Assembly: GCF_026153295.1 (NCBI RefSeq)
Contig: NZ_CP110615.1
Span: forward strand, 1,302,001-1,366,000
DNA from: Rhodococcus antarcticus
GTDB taxonomy: Bacteria; Actinomycetota; Actinomycetes; Mycobacteriales; Mycobacteriaceae
DNA: 64,000 bases
Direction: 5' to 3'
The notes beneath the pieces were generated by a model. It saw nothing but the letters and a program-made list of their open reading frames with translations. It ran no database searches and had not been told where the DNA came from. Positions within the stretch are counted from its first letter, which is position 1; every line of letters starts with the position of its first letter. A program made the translations under genes and the position numbers. This document shows, piece by piece, positions 49,401-61,400 of the stretch.

Positions 49401-52400
49401 CTCGGTAGCCGGGGCGGGCAACCTCGACACCACGCTGAGCTTCACCGTCACGGGCGCCACCGTCGCGGTCACCGACCCGGGCAACGGCAGCAGCATCGAC
49501 ATCAACGCGCTCAACGGCCGCAGCTGGATCGACGTGGTCTTCACCAAGCCCACCAACGGCAGCGTCATCGACCTGCGCTCGATCACCGACGCGGACCCTG
49601 AGTTCGTGCTGAGCGGCCCAGGGCTCGGCTCCATCGTGCTCGACCCGGCCCACGCGCCGCTGCTCATCACCGACGCGACCGGGTCCCTGACCTACCGGTA
49701 CTGGCTCACCGGCAGCTTCGCGGCGACCGGCAGCGTGGCACTGACCTTCCTGCCGAACAGCTGGTCGTACTACGTGACCCCGGCCGCGGCGACCTCGGTC
49801 ACCGTCACGACCTCCGGGCTGACGAGCACCACGGTCACGCTGAACGGCGGCACGATCCCCACCGGCTGGAGCCTTGCGCCGGCGTCGCTCACCTTCCTCG
49901 GCGACCTGTTCACGGACGCGGACGCCACCATCGACGGTCTCCAGCTGTACGTGACGACCGACTGGGTGGTCACCGTCGAGACGTCCGGCATCGCGCAGGC
50001 GACTGATCAGCCGAACCACTTCTCCATCCCGATCCGGGTCACCTATCGCGGTTCGGCCACGACCGTTCCCGCGCCGAGCCTGACCTTCACCCCGTTGCTG
50101 GAGTCGCGATCGCTCAGCTACGTGGCCGGCACCGGCACCGCGCCCACCACCGCGAGCAAGGCCGGCGACGTCCAGGCCGTCACGGTGCCCACTGGTCACC
50201 ACACCTTCCTCGACATCCACGTGGGCTCGCTGCCCGCCGGTGTCGTGCTGCCGACACTGCCGGCCGGCTGGCTCACCCTCACCGGTAGCGGGGCCAACGG
50301 CGTCACGCCCAACCAGGTGCTCGACCTGCTCAACGGTGACTACCGGATCCTGCTGGACGGCGCGTTCTCACCCGGCACGGTGAACATCACGTTCAACCTG
50401 TCGACGCTCAACACGAGCGCCACGTCCCCGCGCGGCCCCCCGCCGGCCAGCTGGACCGAGATCCAGAGCTTCGGCGTCGTCGGTTCCACCGCAGACCTGG
50501 TCCGTACCGATCCGGACGGCGTCGACGGCCTGACCGTCAGGGCCATCGGCGGCAGCTCCGTCGGCCAAGGCTGGATCAACGGCCGCCACTACCTCGAGGT
50601 CCAGTTCCAGGGCACGAACGGCTACCAGATCGACCCCACCAGCATCAACGGCAACGAGCTCCGGTTCGTCAGCCCGGACGGCACCGTCATCACCCTCGGC
50701 GCCCCGACCCGCGTGACCGGCACCAACGTCTGGCGCTACTCCTTCACCGGGGCGCTCGCCGTCGGCACGTACACGCTCACCTTCCTCGCCGGCAGCTTCA
50801 GCGACAGCAGCGGCACCGCGAACCAGGCCGAGACCGAGACGCTGATCGTCGCGACCACCTCCAGCGGGCTCTCCAGCCCGCCCAACGGTGGCCAGGTCAG
50901 CCAGATCGACTTCAACAGCCGCAGCTGGATCGACGTCAACTTCCCCAACGCCGACCCAGACTCTGTCCTGGACAACCAGGCCGAGTTCACCCTGACCAGC
51001 AGCGCAGGCACCGCCGTCGTTCTGGTGGGCAACCCGGTGCGCCTGCCGGGCACCGACACCTACCGCTACTTCTTCGTCGGCTACACGGCCGGCACGCTGA
51101 GCTTCGCGTGGGCAACCAACGGCTGGACCGATCGGGGCGGCGTCAACCACGGGGGCACCGGTTCAGGCGTCATCAACGGCACGCCGGAGACTGCGCGGAC
51201 CACCTCGCCGACGTCGGACGCGACGGTCATGGCCCGTACCTGGATCGACCTGCGGTTCACCGCGGCCGGCGGCACGGTGGACGCGACCACGATCACCGGC
51301 AACGAACTGGCGGCCATCCCGGGCCTCACGGCCGACGCCGCGCCGGTCTTCCAGGTCCACCCGAACACGTTCCGCTACCTGTTCACGGGCGACCTGAACC
51401 CCGGCGTCGTCACGGTCACCGTGCTCGCCGGCTCGTGGAGCGACACCGACGGCAACGCCGGCGCCGGCAGCACGTCCACCTTCACGCTGCTCCAGCCGGC
51501 CCAGTCCTTCTACATCACCATCTCGGGTGGCCTGCTGCTGAACCTGCCGGGCCTGGACGAGCCGCTCGTCGACCTCAAGGCGCAGGTCACCTTCGAGATC
51601 GACACCCGGCGCAGCCTGTTCACCCTGACCTTCGACGGGCAGCTCAAGCTGATCAAGCTCGGGACCGTCGGCTCGACGTCCGGCCGCTTCGTCCTCGACC
51701 TCAGTGACGGCACCACCAGCACGCCCGGCCTCTGGGGCGTCGCGACGCTGCAGACCAACTTCTCCTCCCTCGAGCAGTACGGGCTGTACCTCTCGGCCTC
51801 GGGCACCCTCCAGATCAACACCACGGGCGTCGAGAAGGACGAGACGATCACCCTCAAGGGGATCGGCCCGGGCGGAACCGATGTCACGAAGGTCTACAGC
51901 CTGGCACCGGGCAGCTTCTCGCTCTCACTCGTCGGCCAGGCGCGCATCCGCCCGACGGGCACCACCACCGACCTGCTGCGCCTACAGGGTGGCTTCCTGC
52001 TGAAGATCCAGACGCAGGGCGGCTTCCAGCTGACCATGTTCGCCACCGCCGAGCTGTCCTTCGGTGTTGGCGATGCCCAGCTCACCTACGGCAAGGCCAC
52101 CGCGCTGCTGATCATCAACACCGACGGCATCGCCGGCTCGATCAGCATCGGGGCCGGTGGCGGCATCGGCTTGCCAGACCTCGGCAGCGTCTTCAGCGCG
52201 AGCGGCACCGTCACCGTCATGTTCAACACGATGCTGCACGACATCACCTTCGTGCTGCCGGACGAGTTCAAGATCCTGCTCGTCAACGGTGATCCGGGCG
52301 AGATCACGATCTTCGGCGCCGCGCCAGGTTTCGACGGCAAGCGCAACCCCAGCGCCCCGCCGGGCGGCGAGGTCTACCTCAAGGCGATCGTCCGAGCGCA

Positions 52401-55400
52401 CCTCATGATCGGCGGAGTCGTCTCTCTCGACGGCTTCATCGCGATCACCGCCGCGGTCGACACGTCCCTCAATGCGTACTTCAAGATCGACGGCGCGCTC
52501 GGGGCACAGATCCCGCTGCTGGGCGGGTTCACCAGCACGATCAACCTCGCGGTGTACGTCGGTGTCGGTCATACGGGTGTGGTGGGCCGCATCCAGCTGA
52601 TCAGAGGCAGCAGCTCGGTCCCGGGCATCAGCTTCGGCGGCCAGTTCCTGCTCGAGATCAACACCTTCGCGAGCGAGCAGCCCATCGAGACGTTCGGCAT
52701 CTCGGTGATGCAGCCGACGCACCTCGACGGCACCAACGACGGGCCGCCGATCTTTGACGGCTTCATGCACGATGCCGCCGGAAACCTCGTCGTCGTCACC
52801 GACACGATCCACATCACCGGCGGCTTCAAGATCTACTTCGCGGGCGGTCTGCGCATCGGTGACGTCCTCACCATCGACGCCAACGTGCTGTTCGAGGTGA
52901 GCCTCGCCGGCCCGAACCCGCACCTGACCTTGACCGTCTACGGCTCGATGGACCTCACGCCGATCGGGCACGTGACCGTCTCCGGCGGGTTCACCGTCAA
53001 CGCGGCCGGGCTGGTCGCGTACGTGCAGGTCGGTCTGCACGTCGACCTCCCGGGTCTGGCCGTCGGTGCGTCCGTCAACGCCTTCGTAGGGATCAACACC
53101 ACCGGCGTCACCGACAACAGCCTCGGCACCGCGGTCGATCCGGGCTTCCGGCTGCACATCGACGGATCAATCACGCTCCTCGGCATCAACGCCACGGGCC
53201 TGCTCGACATCACGATCAACCCGACCGGTTTCCAGCTGATCTTCGCGATCAACTTCTCGGTCGGCGGCCTGTCGTTCGGCGCCAACGGTGCGGCCGGCGT
53301 CTACTCCGACGGCTTCGTGCTCAGCCTGAACGTCCATGCGACCGCCGACGCGACGATCTTCAGCATCGACGCCAGCGGCACCATCCAGATCAACACGACC
53401 GGCAGCGTGCGGCTCGGCGTCGCGCGCGGCTTCCTGCTCGACGTCCACGGCACCCTGTCGCTGCTCAAGGTGCTCAACATGGACGCGCACCTGCTCGTCC
53501 AGTTCAACCCGGACGGCACGTGGCACCTGCACGCCGACGCGTCGGTGAGCTTCTTCGGTATCGCCACGCTCTCGGGCACCGTCGACGTCTACTCCAACGG
53601 TGACTTCGACGTCATCCTGCACGGGCGGATGGTGTTGGGCAGTGACGACTACGGCCTCGTCGGCGACTTCAGCGTGCAGGTGCACTCGCACCACTACACG
53701 CGCACCAGCGACAGCACGGACCAGTACGTCTTCAGCCTGAGCGGGTCGGCCAGCGTGAAGGTGCGCGCGTTCGGCATCACCCTCGCCGGTGTGTCGATCG
53801 GCTTCACCTTCAGCATCGACACCGGAACGGCGGACTCGTCGGGCCGGGTGAAGATCGAGCTCAGCGTGCACATCTCGATCGACTTCGGCCTGTTCAGCAT
53901 CGGTGGCACGGTGCACCTGACCATCGGCTACCTGCAACTGCCGCCGGCGGTCTACATGGGCTCCGACGGCGCCCTTCCGGGCGGCGCCACCTTCTACCGG
54001 CACTGGGACAACACGGACACCACGGCCCGCGTGCTGTACCTCAACGTCGGTTCGCGTGCCTCGTCGCGCAACATCGGGGTCGATGACGCCGACGAGTCGA
54101 TGATCGTCGAGCAGACCGGCGGCACCGCCGGCGACGCGACGATCAAGGTCACCGCGTACGGGCGCAGCAACACCTACCAGCACGTCAGCGCGATCAGAGG
54201 TGACTTCGGCGGCGGCGACGACTCGGTGTTCATCAAGCCGGGCGTGCTGGTGCCGGTCACGATCCACGGCGGCGACGGCAACGACGTCATCGACTACGCC
54301 GGTACCAACCCCTGCAACGTCAGCACCGAGACCGGTTGCAGCATGCTGTACGGCGACGCCGGCAACGACATCATCACCTCGGTGGGCGCGGCCGTTCTCG
54401 ACGGTGGGGCCGATGACGACATCGTGCGGCACACGGGCTCGGGCGCGGCGTCGCTCAAGGGCGGCACCGGCGACGACCAGCTCGTCGGCTCCGACAACGG
54501 TGACCTGCTCGACGGTGGCGACGGCAACGACGTCCTGCAGGGCCCGGGCCGCAGCTACCTCGGCGGTAACGGCAACGACACGATGATCGTCTCGTTGACC
54601 TCGCCGCGTCCGCTCACGCTCGACGGCGGCGCTGGCACCGACAAGCTGCTCCTCACGTTCGGCCCGACCAACGACTCGATCGACCTGGCCAAGTCCACCA
54701 GCTCCACGCTCCAGCTGACCTACGGCCTCGTCGGCGGCAGGCCGGCGGACGCCACGGTGCAGAGAATCTCGAACGTCGAGATCCTGTCCCTGGACGGCGG
54801 CGCCGGTGCCGACGCGTTCGTCGTGCACAACCTGTCCGGCAGCCCGGTCACCACGCTGCTGCTCGACGCGGGCCGCAACTCGACCACCAACGGCACGGTG
54901 CTGCAGAGCATCACCGTCACGAACCCGAACAACACCACCTCGACGTACACCATGGAGGTACCGGACGTCCGGTACTCAGCGGACCGCAGCGCCGACACCG
55001 TCGGGATCGAGGGCTCAGCGGGTGACGACACCTTCACGGTGACCACCGGAACGTTCCTGCAGAGCCTGATCGGCGACGGCAGCGTCGACATGCACGTCGC
55101 GACGTCCCTCGGCTACTCGATCGACCTCGGCCACGGGGTGCGCAGCGAGGGCGACGCGCTGACGATCAAGTCCCTCGGCGGCGGCGACACGATCAACGCC
55201 AACTGCAGCACCGTCACCCTTGCCTGCCTGACGGTGGACCAGTTCGCGCTGACGCTGAACTCCGGCGACGGCAACGACACCGTCATCGGCTCGAGGTTCG
55301 ATGACGCCATCGACTCCGGCGACGGCAATGACACCGTGACCGGCGGCGATGGCCGCGACACCTTCACCGACTCCGGTGGCACCGACACCCTCGTCGAGAA

Positions 55401-58400
55401 CTTCGACCGCGACTTCGTGCTCACCGACACCTACTTCGTCGTCGGTGTCGCGGCGAGCCAGGCCGCCGGCGTGAACTTCACCAGCGGCACCGTCGAGAAC
55501 CTGAACGGCATCTTCGAGAACGCCCAGCTCACCGGCGGGGCCGGAAACAACACCTTCCTGATCGGTGACGCCGACGGCTCGCTGGTCGTGGGCGCGACGA
55601 CCTACACCGTCCCCGGCTGGTCCGGGCACGCGACGCTCGACGGCGGCAACGGCAACGACTTCTTCGGGGTCGCGACCCGTGACTCGTTCGGCTCGCTCGA
55701 TACCGTCACCGGTGGGGGCGGCACCGACCAGCTCGTGGTCGACGGCACCAGCCTGCGCGAGGACGTCGTCGTGGGCCGCAACGCCTCGGGCGTCGACGAG
55801 ATCACCGCGACCGAGTGGGCGCCGGCAAAGCGGACCTCCTCGACGACGATCGACCACACCGGCATCGACTCGGTGCGCATCAACACCTACGCCGGTGGCG
55901 ACCGGGTGCTGATCCACCGGATCAACGTCCCGCTCACCCTGGACACCGGTATCGGTGACGACCAGGTCGCGGTCGGCAGCAACGCCGCGTTCGCCGACAC
56001 CACCGTCGCGGGCAAGGTCGTTCCCGCCATCACCAACGCGGGTGGCGTCCTCGACCAGATCCAGGCCGATCTGGAGATCACCGGCAATGACGGCAACGAC
56101 TCGCTGTGGTTCGACGACTCGGGTGACGGTACGAACAACACCGGTTCGCTGATCGCCGTCCGGCTCACCGGCCTGGGCACGTCCGCCGGCGTCGGCTACC
56201 TGGCCTTCGAGTCGTTGCGCATCGACGAGGGTGCCGGCAACGACACCTTCACGATCAGCAGCACGCATGCTGGCGCGACCCGCACCACCAGCCTGAACAC
56301 CGGCGCTGGCAACGACACCGTCTACATCCACTCGGCAAGTGGCCCGACCGACGTCAATCTGGGCCTCGGCAACGACGCGGTCCGGATCAGCACCACCGAC
56401 TCCGGGCCGGGCAGCCTGCGGGGCATCGCGGCCTTCCTGTCCCTGGATGCCGGTGACGTCGCTGGCAACGTGGGCACCGACGTCCTCACCGTGAACGACG
56501 CGGCCACCGGCGCGGGGACGGACCGGATCGGTGTGCTGACCTCGGGCAGCATCGCGGGCCTGGGCATGACGCTGAACGGCTCGCACACGCGGCCGAACCT
56601 GGTGCAGACCGTGACGGCCGCCAACGCCTTCGCCGGACGGTTCACGCTCTCGATCGACCTCAACCACAACGGTGTCATCGGCGCGGGCGAGACAACGATC
56701 GAGCTGGACTACGACGCGAGCGCGAGCGCTGTCCAGCACGCCCTCGAGACGCTGCTCGGTGCCGGGAACGTCGTCGTGACGGCTGCCGGTGGCCGCTGGA
56801 CCGTGGCCTACACGGGTGCGATCGCCGGTGCTGCCGGTTGGCTGCTGCCGATCTCGGCGCTCGCCGTGCCGCCGCTGCACCTGCTCGTCGGTTCGCCCGA
56901 GACCGGGGCGCTCGCGGTGGTGACGGGATTCGCGGCGATGACCGACGGCGTGATCACCTACGCCGGCTTCGACACCCTGAGCCTCGCGCTGGGTGGCGGC
57001 GATGACGTCCTCAACGTCGACAGCACCCTCGTCGGCGACACGACGGTGACGACGGGCGCGGGCAACGACCGCGTCGTCGTGGAGTCGATCGGCGGCCACA
57101 CGATCGTCCGCGGGGAGGCCGGCGACGACTGGCTGCTGCTCAACGCCGTTCCCGATGACCCGGCAGCGCCGAACCCGATGGCCGGGCTGACGCTGAACCT
57201 GGACGGTGGCGTCGGCAGCGACAACGTCATCATCGGGCTGTTCGGCAAGGGCACCTCGCTCGTCCAGGTGACCGACACCCTCGCCGACGGCGGCACGAAC
57301 AACCTCGTCGTCAACGGCTCGGACCTCAACGACACGATGCTGCTGCGCCGCGGCATGGTGGCGCTGCTCTCCGCCCCGGTTGCCGGCCTCTACACGGCCG
57401 CGGAGAAGGTCTCCTACACCTCCGCGATCACCGGCAACTTCATCGTCAACGGCGGTGCCGGTGACGACCACATCGCGCTCGACGACAACTCCGCGGTCAC
57501 CACGATCAATGGTGGCACCGGCAGCGACACGTTCAGCGTCGGCCAGCTCTACACCAGCTACACCGCTGACGCGGCCTTCGGTATCCCGCCCGTGCAGTTC
57601 TTCGACTCCACGCGCGGGTTCCTGTCGAACGGCGTCACCTACGCCACCACGATCAACGGCGGCACCGGCGACGACAACTTCGACATCTTCCGCAACCTGG
57701 CCGTGCTCACCCTCAACGGTGACGCCGGCGATGACACCTTCCTCATCCGCAGCTTCGCCGCCGAGTCCGAGACCAGCCGGGTCAACTCCGGTGAGGGTCG
57801 CGACTACATCGAGTACGCGATGGACGCCCCGGTGGCGATCGACGGCGGCGCCGGCTTCGACACCGTGGTGGTCATCGGCACCGAGTTCAACGACAAGTAC
57901 GTCATCACCAAGGACGCCGTCTACGGCGCCGGGCGCTACGTCACCTACACCAACATCGAGCGGCTCTCGATCTATGGCATGGAGGGTGACGACACCTTCT
58001 ACGTGCTGTCCACCAACCTCGACGTCCAGACGACGATCTTCGGCGGCCTCGGCAACGACCACGTCGAGATCGGCGGCGGCGCCCCGGCCGTGCAGTCCAA
58101 CGACCTGCTCGGGCACACCGGCCTGATCGGCGACAGCGTCGAGGCGACCGGTGACCTTAGCAACGCCTGGACCGGCATTCCGGTCAACGGTGTCGCCGCC
58201 GAGATCATCGACAACGACGCGCCGGCGCTGGTGATGGTGCCGGTCGGTGGCATCGCCACGGTCAGCGAGTCCAGTGGTGCGGCCGTGACCCAGCAGATCA
58301 GCATCCGGCCCACCTTCGGCCCGGACACGACGGTCTACGTCACGCTCTCGTCCGCCGTGCTGTCCGACAACCCGAGCCGCACGACCTACCTGGAGCTGTC

Positions 58401-61400
58401 GACCGACAACATCCACTGGCGCCCGAGCGCGACCCTGGTGTTCGCCGCGGGCTCCGTCACCGCGCAGCTGCTCTGGGTCCGGGCCGCCTTCGACCTGCTG
58501 CCCGAGGGCACCCAGCTCGCCCCGCTGCAGACCACCGTGGTCGGCGCGATCAGCGGCACGGTCACCTCGGCGACGAGCACCACCCTGACGGCCACCGGCG
58601 CCTTCGGCACGCGCAACCTCAGCGGCCTCACCGTCCGAATCATCGCTGGCGCCGGCATCGACCAGGAGCTGGTGATCCTGAGCAACACCGCCAGCACGCT
58701 GACCCTCGTCACGCCGTGGGCAACGCTGCCGGACGCCACCAGCACGTGGCAGATCCTGGGCGTCGGCAACTACGACAAGCTGGCCGTCAACAACGTCATC
58801 GAGCGCATCATCGATGACGAGGCCGCCGTCGTGGTGGTCACCCCGACCGCCAGTGGCGTGGGCGTCATCGAGCAGGACACCTCGGGCAACGGCGGGACGA
58901 CCAGCACGTTCACCCTGCAGCTGCCGCGCGCGCCCGCCGGCCCGGCCGTCACCCTGCACGTCACCGCGCCGGCCGGCCTCCAGATCCGGCGGCTGGGCAC
59001 CACCACCTGGTACTCGGCCATCGACATCACCTTCAGCACCGCCGACCTGGTGACGATCGAGTTGCGGGCGATCAACGACGCAGTGGTCACCGGCCAGCGC
59101 TTCCTGAGCATCACGACCACGATCACGAGCACCGACCAGATCACCGGGGCGGTCTTCGGCGGCACCGGTCGCGATGACGAGTTCACCTACGGCACCACGG
59201 CGGCCACGACGAACTTCGTCGGCTACCAGGTGCGCATCCTGACCGGCAAGGGCGCGGGCGAGGTGCGCTGGGTGCTCGGCAACGTCTTCGAGAACGGCCA
59301 CAACGCCGTTCAGGTCAGCGTGCCCTTCGACGTGCTGCCCGACAGCACCAGCACGTTCGAGATCTTCGGCTACCAGGCGCCGGTGAGCACCGACCAGGTC
59401 GGCGGGTTGGTGAGCGCGCTCAGCGCCGACCGGCTCACGCTCACCGTCGCCGACACGCTGCCGACCGCGAACGGCGGCCTGGCCGGTGCGCTGGTGCGCA
59501 TCGTCGGCGAGACCGGCGGGTTGTACTACCGCACGGTGGCGTCGAACACCGCGCACACCATCACGGTCACCGAGGCGTGGGGTTTCGATGTCGCGAACGT
59601 GTCGGTCATCGTGCCGAACACGACCGCCGTCGTGGTGGTCGGCGTGCCCGGTGTGACGGTCGACCCGGTGCGGGTGCTGGAGCAGGACTCGGACACGCCG
59701 GGCGTCGTCATCACCGAGACGGACGGCAACACGCGCCTCGTCGAGGGCGCCACCGGCAGCCAGTACGGCGCGACCGACACGTTCACCGTGCGGCTCACGC
59801 AGAACCCCGGGTCGATCCTCGTGACCGTCCGGTTGCGCCCGCTCATGACGCCGAGCCTCGACATGAGCGCCGGTAGCCACGGCTGCGGCCCGGACACGGT
59901 CCCGCAGGGCTGCAACCAGGTGCAGGTCTACTTCCTCCGGGGCGCCAACCAGACCCTCAACCCCGACGGCAGCCTGACGATCCTCTTCGACTCGAACAAC
60001 TGGTCGGTGGCGCAGATCGTCACGGTCGTAGCCATCGAGAACACCATCGTCGACGGCAGCGACCTCCAGGAGTTCGCCGACGCCCCGCGCCGGGTGACGC
60101 TCATCCAGGGCCCGCTCACCGTCAACGGCGGCGACGACCCGAACCCGCCGGTGCCGCTGTCGCTCGACAACTACCTCCCGGTGCTCCTCCCGGGCGAGGC
60201 GTCCGGCCACCCGACGCCGATCGGTGCCACCACCGCGCAGGCGATCGAGCCGGCGCAGGTCGACACGCTGCTCGTCCACAACGAGGACAGCCCGGCCGCC
60301 GACGTCGGTTCACTGACCGTCGACCCGATCAGCGGCCTCGACCAGATCGCCGGTCTGGGCATGTCGACGGGCGCGGTGCTCTCCGGTGTCCCGTTCGCGG
60401 GCGGCGTCCTCTACCGCGACGTCGAAGACCTGACCGTGCTGCTCGGGTACGGCAACGACACCTTCGCCATCGCCTCGACGCACAAGGGCACCACCACCGT
60501 CGACGCGGGCGCGGGCAATGACACGGTGACCGTCCGGACGCTCGACGGCCACACGCGGATCCTCGGCCAGGCCGGCAACGACACCTTCCGGATCGGCTCC
60601 TCGACGCACCTGCTCGACCAGCTGGAGGCGCTGCTCGTGCTCGACGGCGGCAGCGGCACCGACACGGCGTGGCTCGACGACGCCGGTGACCTCAGCGACA
60701 ACCTCGGGACGCTGACGCAGACCACGGTCACCGGCCTCGACATGATCGCGCGTACCGGCCTGGACAGCCTCGGCCGGCCGCTCGACCAGGTCTTCTCGGT
60801 GACGCCCGGCGCGTCGTCCTTCACCATCGCGCTCACGGTGACGCGCAACGGAGTGACGACCGGCCTCGGCGCGGTGACCTTCGCGCTCGGCGCCACCGCA
60901 GCGGCGATCCAGACTGCACTGCAGGCCCTGCTGTTCCCCGACAGCGCGGGTGCCAACGCCGGTACGGCGCTGCGGTGCGGCCGGAACCAGCTCACCGCCT
61001 GCGCCCCGAGCGTGTACGTCTGGCAGGTCGGCGGCCGCTACCTGATCGGCTTCCGCGGTGAGGTCAACGCCGACCCGGCGCACGCGGTCACCGTCGGCCT
61101 GACCGCGCTCGGCACCAGCTCACCGGCGGCGGACGTCTCCCGTCGCGACGGCATCGACTACACCGGCCTGGAGACGCTGAACGTGGCGCTCGGCTCCGGT
61201 TCGGACGTCCTGAACATCCAGGGCACGTTGCCGCAGACGAACGTCTCGATGGGCGGCGGCGACGACCGCGTGTACGTGTCGTCCCTGGCGCGGGTCGGCA
61301 CCCCCGACAAGCCCGAGTTCCTCCCGGGTGACCTCAACACGATCGTCGGCACGCTGAACCTCGACCTCGGGACGGGCCGCAACACCCTCGAGATCAGCGA

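Noticed and set aside
42616-50220. A minus-strand open frame of 2,534 codons opposite the giant gene, with others of 1,754 and 1,452 codons nearby
   Set aside because: Their products are monotonous Arg/Asp/Gly/His/Glu-rich strings without motifs, as expected from reading GC-rich, codon-biased DNA backwards. The plus frame has coherent domains throughout.
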